64,000 bases of DNA from Bryobacterales bacterium (lineage in GTDB: Bacteria; Acidobacteriota; Terriglobia; Bryobacterales; Bryobacteraceae), in the NCBI GenBank assembly GCA_016716385.1, contig JADJWL010000002.1, positions 496,001 through 560,000 of the forward strand. Reading direction: 5' to 3'. The position numbers and the translations under genes were made by a program. This document shows, piece by piece, positions 8,898-17,169 of this stretch (positions are counted from its first letter, which is position 1; every line of letters begins with the position of its first letter). Under the pieces are notes generated by a model. That model ran no database searches and had not been told where the DNA came from. It saw only the letters and a program-made list of their open reading frames with translations.

Positions 8898-9841
8898 GAC
8901 GGTCCGGGGCCAGCGTAGGCGAGCTTGTGCATTTCGTACTTCCACATGTCGCGCTCGCCTTTCTCGGTCGGTCCTCCGGCGTAGCCGGCCAGCTCCCCGG
9001 AGCCCTTGACGAACATCCCGAAGACGATCGCCGCCAGGGTGCCGGACGGCAGTTCCATGGCGCCGGCCGTTTTCCGGATGCCCGGCACAACCCGCGCCAT
9101 CAGCACGAACGGAATGAGAACGGAGCCGCCGACGTACAACAGGCGCCGCGCCAGTCCCCAGCGCCGAACGCGGTACGACGCGATCAACAGGCCCGACACG
9201 AAGCGTTCGCGGATCCAGTCGCCGCCGCGGGCGATGTTCACGTGATCGAGGCGGGCGGCCGGTTCGAAGTAGCAGCGCAGGCCGCGGGCGCGCATGTGCC
9301 GCGGAAGTTCGTCGCCATGCGAAAGCGCCGGGACAAGCCGCTCGCCCAGTTCGAGCAGGATCTCCCTCCGGTAGACGGCGTTGTAGAGGGGTACCTCGGG
9401 GATCTCCCCTGCCGGGAGCGTGTGCACCCACCGCCCGTAGTCGGAAAGGAATCCGGCCCAACTCAGCACCCCGTTTGGATTGCCGTTGCCAAATCCAGGG
9501 GCGACCGCCGCATACCCGCTGTCCAGCGCGCGGAGCAGCTTCTCTGCGAACTCGGGATGCGGATAGGAATGGGTCTCACCGACGAAGACCGCGGGCGCGG
9601 ACGCCGCGCGGATACCGGCCGCGCGCGCCACCGCCAGGTCGCCCACAGGGCTCACCACAATCCTGACGCAGGCGAACTCAGCCTGGTGCGCCAGTATGGG
9701 CTCGACATCGGCAGCCGTGGGCGCGATCAGCACGACCTCGATCTCCCGCCGTGCCGTTTGTTTGCGCAACCGGTCCGTCACCGGCCGGATGGTCGCGTAG
9801 GTATCGGTCGCAAGGATCACCGAAAGTTTCGGTTCAGCCAT
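8894..9841 (-). CDS. Glycosyltransferase family 2-like protein
   Basis: This 315-residue protein starts with KLSVILATDTYATIRPVTDR, the GT2 nucleotide-binding strand. The usual acidic motif is modified: VGETHSYPHPEF replaces a canonical D-D block. A HGDELPRHMRARG segment corresponds to the ED-ltxRL region. A hydrophobic stretch near residues 235-255 may anchor it to the membrane. The modified acidic motif leaves open that it is a divergent or inactive transferase. It overlaps genes on both sides by 4-8 bases within the surface-glycan operon. Confidence 0.8.
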   Translation of the reverse strand: MAEPKLSVILATDTYATIRPVTDRLRKQTARREIEVVLIAPTAADVEPILAHQAEFACVRIVVSPVGDLAVARAAGIRAASAPAVFVGETHSYPHPEFAEKLLRALDSGYAAVAPGFGNGNPNGVLSWAGFLSDYGRWVHTLPAGEIPEVPLYNAVYRREILLELGERLVPALSHGDELPRHMRARGLRCYFEPAARLDHVNIARGGDWIRERFVSGLLIASYRVRRWGLARRLLYVGGSVLIPFVLMARVVPGIRKTAGAMELPSGTLAAIVFGMFVKGSGELAGYAGGPTEKGERDMWKYEMHKLAYAGPGPS

Positions 9842-10817
9842 GAAGTCCCTTTTCGTCGCTGGCTCGGTTCTCCCGCCATGTCATCGCCCGCACGGCGCGC
9901 ATCCAGAGGTGCTCGGCCGGATACAGCAGGCGCCGCAGCCCGGACGTCTCGTAACGGCTCAGGAGCGCGGCCTTCAGGCTGGCCCGAGGACGCCAGCCGG
10001 ACCATGCGGTCCGATCCAGATAGTCGTAGTACATCTCATGGTAACGGCTACGGCCGGCGTGTATCCACGGCTTCAGGTTGCCGCTGAAGTGCACGATGAA
10101 GGGCGCGCCCGCGGCGCTGCCTCCATGGAACGCGGCAATCGACGGGTGGCGGTTCCAGCGTCCGTCGAGGACGCCCCAGCGTCCGGCCAGCGTCGCGTTC
10201 AGGGCTTCCTGGTCGAAAAAGTAGACCCGGTTGCCATACTGCTTGAGATAGTCCGTGGCGCGGCGTTCCACATCGCCGCTCCTCCAGCGGTCCAGATCGA
10301 TCAGGAGAACGCCGGCGTTGAAGTACGCCGCCCCGCTTGCCAGTCCCATCTCACGGTAGGCGGCAACGCCGAACGGCGACGACACGGTGGGAACCCGCTC
10401 GTCGGGCACAGCCAGGAGAGCCTGTCCGTTCCAGAGTGAATCCCAGAGGCGGGCAATGTCGGCCAGAACCAGCAGGTCGCAGTCCAGCCACAGGACCTTC
10501 GTCGCCGCCTGGGGAATCCAGTGCGCCAGCGTGAGCTTGTGGTAAGTCGTCAGCGCCATGCGGCCCCACGTGGGAAGACCCTGGATCCCGGTCCGGGGGT
10601 AGTCCACAAACCGCACCGCCAGACTTGCCGGAAGGGAGGCTAGAACGCGCTCCCGGTCCGCCGGAGCGATGCCGTCGTCCAGGATGATGACCTCAACCTC
10701 GCGGCCCGGAGCCAGATTCTCCGCCAGCGACCGGAGCATCACCGCCAGCGGAAGCGCATACCGGCCGTCGCTGGCGCAGGCGATCAGAATCGGGGGACCG
10801 CTTGAGGTCCCGTTCAC
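9834..10817 (-). CDS. Glycosyltransferase family 8
   Basis: This 327-residue protein has GT8 features. The N-terminus PILIACASDGRYALPLAVML begins the domain. The DxD metal/nucleotide motif is in KVLWLDCDLLVLADI, and a YFNAGVLLIDLDRWR block precedes it in fold space. A HFSGNLKPW histidine motif (family HxxG-KPW) lies near the C-terminus. GT8 enzymes retain anomeric configuration and use UDP-glucose or UDP-galactose. The start ATG at 10817 overlaps the stop of the upstream PLP-protein gene (ATGA), so the glycosyltransferases are translationally coupled to that exported protein. Confidence 0.92.
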   Translation of the reverse strand: MNGTSSGPPILIACASDGRYALPLAVMLRSLAENLAPGREVEVIILDDGIAPADRERVLASLPASLAVRFVDYPRTGIQGLPTWGRMALTTYHKLTLAHWIPQAATKVLWLDCDLLVLADIARLWDSLWNGQALLAVPDERVPTVSSPFGVAAYREMGLASGAAYFNAGVLLIDLDRWRSGDVERRATDYLKQYGNRVYFFDQEALNATLAGRWGVLDGRWNRHPSIAAFHGGSAAGAPFIVHFSGNLKPWIHAGRSRYHEMYYDYLDRTAWSGWRPRASLKAALLSRYETSGLRRLLYPAEHLWMRAVRAMTWRENRASDEKGLHG

Positions 10818-12361
10818 GCGAACGAGCGCTTGGCAACGAAGTCAGCCGAGCCGTACTCCCCGAGATCGATCTTGCCTCGCAGCGCGCCCCCGGTCACCAC
10901 TCCGTCGAAGCGGTAGCCGATGCGCGTGCCTTCGTAGCGGTGACCGCTGCGCAGTTGGACGCGGCCGTTCTCGATCGTGCCCCGAACCTCGCCCGACAGC
11001 GTGTCGGCGACGTGCGTGCCGGCGAGCTGTTTGCCCTTCTGCTCCAGGAACAGCCTGTGATGGCCCGACCCGCGGGTGAAGGTGACTTCGACATCCCACT
11101 GTCCCGCGACCGGAGCGTCCTCGCCGCGCGGCGCGGCGGGGCGGCGCGGCGGGTTGCTCAGCACTCCCGCGATCGCCTTGGCGGCGACCTTGTCGTCGCC
11201 CGGCTGCATCATGTACGGCATCACGGTGAGCGAGTTCTCGCCCGGCGGCACCATCACGCGGGGAGTCCCATTCATCAGCGCATCGGAGATTTCGAAGCCG
11301 GTGGCGCCCAGCCGCTGCGGATCGAAGGAGATCTGCAGGCGCGGCGAGTAGTTGGACGGTCCGGGCGGCAACAGGGTCTTGGTCTCCACTCCCGGAACCT
11401 TCGTGACGGCGGCGCGAATTGTCTCGAGCCAGCTCTCCCACTGCTTCCATTCCGCGTCATGGTCGCGGCGCACCCACGCCTCGACCGCCGCCAGCATCCC
11501 CATCGTGACTTCCTTGTCGATTTTGAGCGACCGTCCGAACGCGTGGTGCGGAGCCGAGTTCAGCCATGCGGCGTGTACAAGATCCCTGCGCCCGAGAAGC
11601 AGGCCCGCCGACTGCGGCCCCCGGATGCACTTGCCGCCGCTGTAAGCAACCAGATCGACACCCTTCGTGAGATAGAAGTTCGGGATCGTCAGACGCTCGG
11701 CAGCCGCATCCACCAGGACCGGAACGTTGTGCGCATGCGCCAGCCGCACCATCTCTTCAAGCGGCACGGGATGCTTCTGCGCGGTCTCGCCGAGCAGCGA
11801 CAGCATGGCAACCTGCGGACGCTGGATCATCCGCCGGAAGTCGTCGGCCGTCTCCGGCGTCAACATGGTGACGCCGAGCATGCGGATCGCCTGGTCGTAG
11901 ACGTTGCGCGATTCCTTAGGCATCACCACTTCGGTCTTCATGCCCCGCAGATTGGGCAGGCGCTGCATCTTCTCCGGATCCGCCCCGGCGAGGCAGGCCG
12001 ACGTGGAGTGCGTCAGCGCCGCCGCACATCCCGCCGTGACAATGCCCCATTCCGCCCTGGTCAACTCGGCCAGCCTGCGGCTGACGCCCTCCATCAACTC
12101 GTCCATGTGGACGTAGTGCCGCGACGCTTCGTCCATCGCCTGCTTGACTTCCGGCAGTGTCAGCGACCCGCTGAGGATCGTATAGGTGCCCTTGCAATTG
12201 ACCAGGGGCTTCACCCCGATCCGCTCGTACAGGTTGCCGCCGGTGGTGGGCGCGGCGGACGCCGTTCCCATCCACGCCGGAAGAAGGCCGCCGGCGAGCA
12301 GGCCCTGGCCCGCGCCGCGAAACATTTGCCGTCTACTTGTGATGCTGCGCCAGAACGTCAT
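10814..12361 (-). CDS. Tat-exported SelA/DgaE-like PLP-dependent protein with a C-terminal beta domain
   Basis: This 515-residue protein has an N-terminal twin-arginine signal (ITSRRQMFRGAG, a hydrophobic stretch, cleavage near TASA). A fold-type-I PLP domain of the SelA / D-glucosaminate-6-phosphate ammonia-lyase group follows: a VTAGCAAALTHS phosphate loop, PVLVDAAAE for the Asp, and the Schiff-base Lys in AYSGGKCIRGP. After ~residue 415 a separate ~95-residue beta-rich domain (WDVEVTFTRGSGHHRLFLEQ onward) follows, unlike SelA. It is therefore not selenocysteine synthase. An extracytoplasmic PLP enzyme acting on amino sugars or hydroxy-amino acids is possible. The start ATG at 12361 fits the Tat signal; longer extensions enter the divergent gene. 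First gene of the glycan operon. Confidence 0.82.
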   Translation of the reverse strand: MTFWRSITSRRQMFRGAGQGLLAGGLLPAWMGTASAAPTTGGNLYERIGVKPLVNCKGTYTILSGSLTLPEVKQAMDEASRHYVHMDELMEGVSRRLAELTRAEWGIVTAGCAAALTHSTSACLAGADPEKMQRLPNLRGMKTEVVMPKESRNVYDQAIRMLGVTMLTPETADDFRRMIQRPQVAMLSLLGETAQKHPVPLEEMVRLAHAHNVPVLVDAAAERLTIPNFYLTKGVDLVAYSGGKCIRGPQSAGLLLGRRDLVHAAWLNSAPHHAFGRSLKIDKEVTMGMLAAVEAWVRRDHDAEWKQWESWLETIRAAVTKVPGVETKTLLPPGPSNYSPRLQISFDPQRLGATGFEISDALMNGTPRVMVPPGENSLTVMPYMMQPGDDKVAAKAIAGVLSNPPRRPAAPRGEDAPVAGQWDVEVTFTRGSGHHRLFLEQKGKQLAGTHVADTLSGEVRGTIENGRVQLRSGHRYEGTRIGYRFDGVVTGGALRGKIDLGEYGSADFVAKRSFA

Positions 12362-12373
12362 CGAATACCTCGT

Positions 12374-12382
12374 TGGTATAAT
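12374..12382 (+). promoter_or_regulatory. Extended -10 promoter for yjbQ
   Basis: TGG followed by TATAAT at 12377-12382 is a perfect -10 hexamer with the TGn extension. It lies in the 91-base gap between divergent genes, about 70 bases before the yjbQ ATG. No good -35 box is visible, which is common for extended -10 promoters. Confidence 0.6.
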
Positions 12383-12385
12383 CTT

Positions 12386-12417
12386 AGACGATTCGAGCCT
12401 CCGTTTTTGGATCGTCT
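12386..12417 (+). repeat. Inverted repeat in the yjbQ leader
   Basis: AGACGAT at 12386-12392 and its exact reverse complement ATCGTCT at 12411-12417 flank an 18-base loop. The stem can be extended by a T-G and a T-A pair. It begins four bases after the -10 box, so it covers the expected transcription start. It could be an operator or a 5' untranslated hairpin. No U-run follows, so it does not look like a terminator. Confidence 0.55.
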
Positions 12418-12452
12418 GAAGGCCTGGGTCATCCATCTTTCGGAGAGGTTGC

Positions 12453-12953
12453 ATGAACAAGCGCGAAGCGAAGGTTGTTGAGTTGGAGGTTGCGTCCGAG
12501 GGGCCGGCGGTCGTTCCGGTGACCTTCAAGATGTTCAGCCGGGTCCTCGATTGGATTACCAGCGAGCGGCTCCAGTTGATCAACGTAACGGACCGGATCA
12601 ACGAGGTCGTGCGCAAGAGCAATGTTCGCGAGGGACTGGTCCACCTGCAGAGCCTGCACACGACGACATCGGTGTTTCTCAGCGAATGGCAGGATGCTCT
12701 GGTCCATGACGTGAAGAACTACCTGTCGAATGTTGTGGACCGCGAGTGGTACTGGCGTCACAACGATCCGGATCATTCCGATTGCGAGCGCCGGAACGCC
12801 GATTCGCACATGCGCGGCATGCTGATGGGCCAGACCCTGTCGCTCCAGGTGCGCAACTCGGCGGTCCTGCTCGGGACGTGGCAAAGCATCGTGCTGGCAG
12901 AATTCGACGGACCGCGCAGCCGGTCCATGTCTGTCCAGGTCTCGGGCATCTAA
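12453..12953 (+). CDS. yjbQ: YjbQ/UPF0047 family protein
   Basis: This 166-residue protein has the UPF0047 pattern: residues following REGLVHLQSLHTTTSVFLSE, then a WRHNDP segment, then ADSHMRGMLMGQTLSL and a C-terminal LGTWQSIVLAEFDGPR. The conserved histidines and the G-W-Q motif are present. Some family members have been annotated as secondary thiamine-phosphate synthases from complementation, but the physiological role is unresolved. The ATG at 12453 follows a GGAGAGG ribosome site. The next gene starts 7 bases after the stop, so it is probably co-transcribed with the DUF2203 and protease genes. It is 5.8 kb from the exported TenA-like protein, and no functional link is evident. Confidence 0.9.
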   Translation: MNKREAKVVELEVASEGPAVVPVTFKMFSRVLDWITSERLQLINVTDRINEVVRKSNVREGLVHLQSLHTTTSVFLSEWQDALVHDVKNYLSNVVDREWYWRHNDPDHSDCERRNADSHMRGMLMGQTLSLQVRNSAVLLGTWQSIVLAEFDGPRSRSMSVQVSGI

Positions 12954-12960
12954 GGGATCC

Positions 12961-13401
12961 ATGGCGAAGCGTTTCACTCTGGCCGAAGCGGAATCCCTGT
13001 TGCCGGAGTTGGAACGGTTGCTGCGGAACGCCATCGACCTGAAGACCGTACTCGAAGACGCCGGGGGCACGCTGGCTTCCATTGCAGAGCGCGCGGCGAT
13101 GGCTGGTGGGGTCGCCGTCAACGTGCAACAGGCGCTCGAAGCAAGGTCTCGCCGCGACGCCTCCGCCCAGCAGTTGAAACTGACGATCGAGGAGATGCAG
13201 CAGACGGGCTGTGTCGTCAAGGATCTGGACACGGGCCTGCTCGATTTTCCCTGTTTCTACCGCGGCCGCGAAGTGTACTTGTGCTGGCGCCTCGGTGAGC
13301 ATGGAATCTCCCACTGGCACGGCATCGACGAAGGGTTCGCCGGGCGCAAGCCGGTTGACGAAGACTTCCTCAGCCACCACCGGGGCGACCCTCCGAACTA
13401 A
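12961..13401 (+). CDS. DUF2203 family protein
   Basis: This 146-residue protein matches the DUF2203 pattern. An N-terminal KRFTLAEAESLLPELERLL helix is followed by a coiled-coil-like region and a C-terminal block with LDTGLLDFPC, REVYLCWRLGE and a WH-G-DEGF-GR motif. Function of the family is unknown; the members I recall are small soluble proteins of about this length. It starts 7 bases after yjbQ and is followed 15 bases later by the metalloprotease gene, so the three likely form an operon. Confidence 0.85.
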   Translation: MAKRFTLAEAESLLPELERLLRNAIDLKTVLEDAGGTLASIAERAAMAGGVAVNVQQALEARSRRDASAQQLKLTIEEMQQTGCVVKDLDTGLLDFPCFYRGREVYLCWRLGEHGISHWHGIDEGFAGRKPVDEDFLSHHRGDPPN

Positions 13402-13416
13402 CCGCGACCCTGCCCC

Positions 13417-14226
13417 ATGCTGCGTTCTCTCGGCTTCGCCGAAATCGTTCTGATTGCCCTGCTGCTGCTCCTGCTGTTCGGCGGAAGGTGGATTGGGCGC
13501 ACGGGCAAAGCGGCGGGACGCAGTGTCCGCAGCCCCTGGCTGCTGGCGAAATGGACCTGGGCCGTTTCCACCGGAACCGACGAGGAAGGGCGCCGCGCCG
13601 AGCGGGAATTCGGCAAGGCGCGGGCGCGCGAGGTGCTGGACATGTACGAAACCGCCTCCGATCCCTCGAAGCGCGAACTGACGGAACGCCTTTCGCAGCA
13701 ACTCTGCCGCACCCTGCCCGAGGAAACGTTTCCCGTCACTTGCGCGATCCTGGCAAGTTCCGAGCGCAACGCGTTCGCCTTACCCGGCGGGTTCATCTTC
13801 TTCCACGAAGGGCTGTTCGACGAGTTCCGGCATGACCGCGACGCGCTGGCCTTCGTCCTGGCGCACGAGATGCAGCACGTTCTGCTCGGGCACGCCCGGG
13901 AGCAGCTCATCCGCCGCTTCTTCCTGCGCGCCGTCACGGCGAGAAGCGGGGGCGCGGGACAGCTTCTGAAGATGGTGATCGACCAGGGATACTCGCGGGA
14001 AGACGAACTGGAGGCGGACCGTTCCGCAGTTGCGCTGCTGACCGGGTCGGGCTTTTCCCCCTCCGGCGCGGTTCGCGTGCTCCGCGCATTCGCCTCGTCC
14101 GGAGTCCCGGGATGGGAGTATCTCTCCTCCCATCCGCCCGCGGAGGAAAGAATCCGTGCGCTTCAGGAGGCCGGAGCGTTTTCCGCCACTTCGAGCACGG
14201 ACCAGCCCGGAAGCGCGGCAGGCTGA
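13417..14226 (+). CDS. M48-type zinc metalloprotease with a TatA-like N-terminal helix
   Basis: This 269-residue protein has the gluzincin site HEMQH at 150-154 and a downstream EDELEADRSA helix supplying the third zinc ligand. The segment NAFALPGGFIFFHEGLF precedes it, as in M48 proteins. The N-terminus (~1-38) reads LGFAEIVLIALLLLLLFGG and continues with GRTGKAAGRSVR. This closely resembles the hinge-plus-amphipathic-helix start of TatA/TatE, although the usual FGP is FGG. The protease domain would then be cytoplasmic. Its last 64 bases overlap the convergent csm5 gene, so the two ends evolved together or one was extended. Function unknown. Confidence 0.85.
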   Translation: MLRSLGFAEIVLIALLLLLLFGGRWIGRTGKAAGRSVRSPWLLAKWTWAVSTGTDEEGRRAEREFGKARAREVLDMYETASDPSKRELTERLSQQLCRTLPEETFPVTCAILASSERNAFALPGGFIFFHEGLFDEFRHDRDALAFVLAHEMQHVLLGHAREQLIRRFFLRAVTARSGGAGQLLKMVIDQGYSREDELEADRSAVALLTGSGFSPSGAVRVLRAFASSGVPGWEYLSSHPPAEERIRALQEAGAFSATSSTDQPGSAAG

Positions 14227-15320
14227 TTCTCGAGGAAAACCACCCGGCGCGTCTTGGGAAACGGCAATCCGGACTGCACGGCGCGCGCGTAATACGGCAG
14301 TCTCGCCAGAATGCGCGCGTAATCGTTCGTCTCCGGGCTCTCGACACCCTTCCACGGCGTCTTCGACAGCAGACCTCCACCCCAGCCGAGCGGCAGCAGG
14401 CAGGCATGTGCCGGATCGAGCGCGTCGAGCTTTTCCCGCAGCGACCGGAGCGACGCTTCGAGATGCGTGAGCCCCGTCCAGGCGGCGTAGCGGAGATGCA
14501 CGTCGAGAATGTGGGCGGCGTATTGGTTCGCCGCACGGAACACTGTCGCACGGTCCGCCGGGCGGAACCGGCCCTTGCTGCCGCTATGCCGCTCTCCCCA
14601 CTTCCCGCTGAACACTGTGCCCGGCGCCGCCATCTCCGCAAACCAGGCGGTGGACTCGCCGGGACGGTCGGCGCCGGCTGCTCCGCGCGGGCTCTGTTTC
14701 CAGCCAAGCACGAACGGCGCCGCGCCTTTTGCCGGCAGCAACGTTGCGACACGCACCAGGTAGACGCGCATCGTCTCGCGGGTGATCGGGGCCGAGTCCC
14801 CGAGCGAGACGCCCCGCATCCGGCTGCCGCCTCCCGGGCCGAGGGCTTCTTCTTCAGCCATCTCCGCCGGGCGCCTCGGAGGACGATCTCCCTGAAACCG
14901 TTGCGCCAGCGCCTCGACGGAACCCGGTTTCAGGTTGCCGAAAAACATCGCCGTCCGGAGCGCGCCCTTGATCGCAGTCGCAGGCAGATAGGGTCCGTCC
15001 ACACCTGAGGCGAACGTCGGAATGAACAGGCTTTCGCCCTGGGCGCGATCCCAGCATTGCGCCGCCGACGGGTGCTCGAAAGCAATGCGCCGGTCGGCGA
15101 AGTTCTGTGCGAAGCCGCCCCACGATGCAAAATCCAGCTTGTCGGCCTTCTTCAGTTGAACCAGGTAGCCCTCGAGCCGCGGGCCCTTGGCCAGCAGGCG
15201 GAAGATCCGCCGCTGATCGAGAACATTCACCTGGTCCTTCCAGACCATGTAATCGATCGGCGCCAGCTTGTTGCCGTCGCCGACGAGCAAGGGAGTCAGG
15301 CAGGTGAGCCGGTAAGTCAT
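14163..15320 (-). CDS. csm5: Type III-A CRISPR RAMP protein Csm5
   Basis: This 385-residue protein begins YRLTCLTPLLVGDGNKLAPI, the Csm5 N-terminus, which carries a RAMP glycine-rich pocket. The RAMP signature SGVDGPYLPATAIKGALRTA lies at ~115-135. The C-terminal part has HLRYAAWTGL and a PLGWGGGLLSKT glycine loop typical of Csm5. Csm5 caps the 3' end of the crRNA in the Csm complex and is needed for crRNA maturation. The start ATG at 15320 overlaps the csm4 stop (ATGA). Last gene of the csm operon; its end overlaps the convergent protease gene by 64 bases, an unusually long convergent overlap here. Confidence 0.92.
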   Translation of the reverse strand: MTYRLTCLTPLLVGDGNKLAPIDYMVWKDQVNVLDQRRIFRLLAKGPRLEGYLVQLKKADKLDFASWGGFAQNFADRRIAFEHPSAAQCWDRAQGESLFIPTFASGVDGPYLPATAIKGALRTAMFFGNLKPGSVEALAQRFQGDRPPRRPAEMAEEEALGPGGGSRMRGVSLGDSAPITRETMRVYLVRVATLLPAKGAAPFVLGWKQSPRGAAGADRPGESTAWFAEMAAPGTVFSGKWGERHSGSKGRFRPADRATVFRAANQYAAHILDVHLRYAAWTGLTHLEASLRSLREKLDALDPAHACLLPLGWGGGLLSKTPWKGVESPETNDYARILARLPYYARAVQSGLPFPKTRRVVFLENQPAALPGWSVLEVAENAPAS

Positions 15321-16315
15321 AGGTTCCCCTGAACCGGAAGTGGCAGCGCGAAGGCAAACCCGGCGCGGTAGACCGGGTGGGGGAAGCCGTCGGGCGCGAC
15401 GTCGGGAGCATGGCCGCACGGCGGAGCGGCGGACAACAGGACTGAGCCTTCCGTGATCATCCGCATCTGCCGCTTCAAGGCGCCGGCCACGTCGGGACTC
15501 TCCACGCGTCCGCCGCGCACCAGACTTGTATAGGTGCCGCGGTCCCACAGGATGGCATCGTCAGCGGCGGGCGTGAACAACGAAAGCAGCCACCAGGCGC
15601 GAGGTTCGCCATTGGCCCTCTCCATTGCCTGGAACGGGAGCGGAGCGTCCTCGAACGCCGGGCTGTGCGCGCGCCCCCAGCCGCGGGACCGCTCGCCGCC
15701 GATACCCGAGTCGGCCAGCAACCGGAACGCCTCCTGAAGAGGGCCGCCCCAAGCATCTCTCGCCGCGTCACCGGCAAATGCCGCCATCAGCCACAAACCG
15801 CTGCGTGGCGCGAATTCCACACAAGCTGTCGTGAACGGCTCGATGCCGGCCCCGAACCTGTCCATCGCCGCGGCGGAGCGGAGTCCGACGCGAAACGGGC
15901 CGGATTCTCCCGCCGGCACGAGGCACTCGCTCGGACCATCGACAATCCACTTTTCTTCGTCCAGACTCTCTCCGCGCGCCACGGCTTCCGCAACGCTGAG
16001 GGGCACGAAGCGCGCTCCCTTCCACCGGATCTTCGCCGAGGGCTCCGGCGGCCAGTGAGAGCGCGGCGGAGTGACCAGGCGGATATCCCCGTGCCAGGGA
16101 AACGCCGAACTGAAGCGGACGGCGGGCTCCTGCGCCCGCGCGGTCGCTTCCAGCCATGCAGGCAAGCGACCAAGCGTATGCATCGCCGCGCACACGGCCG
16201 CGTAGACGGTGTCGCTATGGAGCAGCGTGCCGGTCCGGTTGCGGTCGCCCGAGTCCGGTCCGATGCGCCATGGACCGGCGGGACGGAGTTGAATGTACAA
16301 CGCTGAAGAATTCAC
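15317..16315 (-). CDS. csm4: Type III-A CRISPR RAMP protein Csm4
   Basis: This 332-residue protein shows the Csm4 pattern. An N-terminal YIQLRPAGPWRIGP strand is followed by LLHSDTVYAAVCAAMHTLG, the conserved HSD region. The central loop is GIGGERSRGWGRA, a RAMP G-rich loop. The C-terminus includes a YRAGFAFALPL strand. Csm4 binds the 5' tag of the crRNA next to Cas10. The start is a GTG at 16315, 13 bases after csm3, with AAGG just upstream. It ends in an ATGA overlap with csm5. The sequence is divergent but has all landmarks. Confidence 0.9.
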   Translation of the reverse strand: MNSSALYIQLRPAGPWRIGPDSGDRNRTGTLLHSDTVYAAVCAAMHTLGRLPAWLEATARAQEPAVRFSSAFPWHGDIRLVTPPRSHWPPEPSAKIRWKGARFVPLSVAEAVARGESLDEEKWIVDGPSECLVPAGESGPFRVGLRSAAAMDRFGAGIEPFTTACVEFAPRSGLWLMAAFAGDAARDAWGGPLQEAFRLLADSGIGGERSRGWGRAHSPAFEDAPLPFQAMERANGEPRAWWLLSLFTPAADDAILWDRGTYTSLVRGGRVESPDVAGALKRQMRMITEGSVLLSAAPPCGHAPDVAPDGFPHPVYRAGFAFALPLPVQGNL

Positions 16316-16328
16316 CTTCGGGGACCGG

Positions 16329-17162
16329 CTATTCCTGAATGTAGGCGTCGGCCTTTTCCTGCATCAGTTTCTGCACGGCGGCGACATCCGCGCCGGCGAT
16401 CAGTTCCGCTTCTTCGGACGTGCCGGAGTAATATCCGCGGTTCCGCCACGAGAGGCGCAGATTGGCGAAGCGGATGCGCCCGCTGCCGCGCGACCCTCCG
16501 CCGCCCAGAGCATCGTCTTCAAGCAGGCGCAGTCCCTCCAGGACCAGATTCACGAGCGGCGCGTCTTCTTCGCACAGCACGTCGAGAACCAGCCGCACTT
16601 TGAAACTCGCCCCCGCCGGGACGCGTTCGAGTGTGCGCGGATTCGCCTGGGACGTGATGCGGTCGATGGCGTTCTCGCTCTTCACTTCCGTCAATTCATC
16701 GTCCAGGTTCTCGCGCATCTGCGGCGTCACCGAATCCGGATCGAGCGGCGCGTCGTAGACGGCCAGGCGCGCCGGCGTGGCGTGGCGCGTTTCGAGCGGA
16801 TCGCCCGACACACGTTCCATGCGTCCCGGATTGCGCCCGAACAGCAGGCAGACCACGTCATCCGGCCGGTCGCTCTGGTGAATGCGGACTTCCTGCCCCT
16901 TGCGCTTGGACAGATACACAAGCTCGCCCGGCGCGGTGAATCCGTGCGCCTGTTCGAGCAGCGACCGCAGTTTGCCGCGCAGAGAACTGCCCGGCACGTA
17001 CGGGCGCCCGAACGCGTCCTTGACGACGGGATTGTCGGCCCCGCCGATCTCGAGCGACCCCTTGCCGGCGCCCACGTGCAGGCCGGTCTCGCAATGCAGC
17101 TCTCCTTCGAGGATCAGTTTGCCGATCAACTTGAGCTGTGTGTCGTTGGTGTGCGCGGTCAT
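16329..17162 (-). CDS. csm3: Type III-A CRISPR backbone RAMP and target-RNA nuclease Csm3
   Basis: This 277-residue protein matches Csm3. It has an ETGLHVGAG strand-loop, then GGADNPVVKD in which Asp43 aligns with the catalytic Asp of characterised Csm3 proteins. The RAMP motif YVPGSSLRGKLRSLLE follows, then ENAIDRITSQANPRTLERVP and the C-terminal LGGGGSRGSGRI glycine loop. The backbone ribonuclease site therefore looks intact and should cut bound target RNA at regular spacing. The ATG at 17162 is preceded by GAGGAAG and lies 7 bases after csm2. Longer extensions would run through csm2 and were rejected. Confidence 0.95.
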   Translation of the reverse strand: MTAHTNDTQLKLIGKLILEGELHCETGLHVGAGKGSLEIGGADNPVVKDAFGRPYVPGSSLRGKLRSLLEQAHGFTAPGELVYLSKRKGQEVRIHQSDRPDDVVCLLFGRNPGRMERVSGDPLETRHATPARLAVYDAPLDPDSVTPQMRENLDDELTEVKSENAIDRITSQANPRTLERVPAGASFKVRLVLDVLCEEDAPLVNLVLEGLRLLEDDALGGGGSRGSGRIRFANLRLSWRNRGYYSGTSEEAELIAGADVAAVQKLMQEKADAYIQE

Positions 17163-17169
17163 GCTTCCT

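Noticed and set aside
10814..12361. Annotation of the PLP protein as selenocysteine synthase SelA
   Set aside because: It has a Tat signal and an additional C-terminal domain, and lacks the SelA N-terminal domain. SelB here does not make it SelA.
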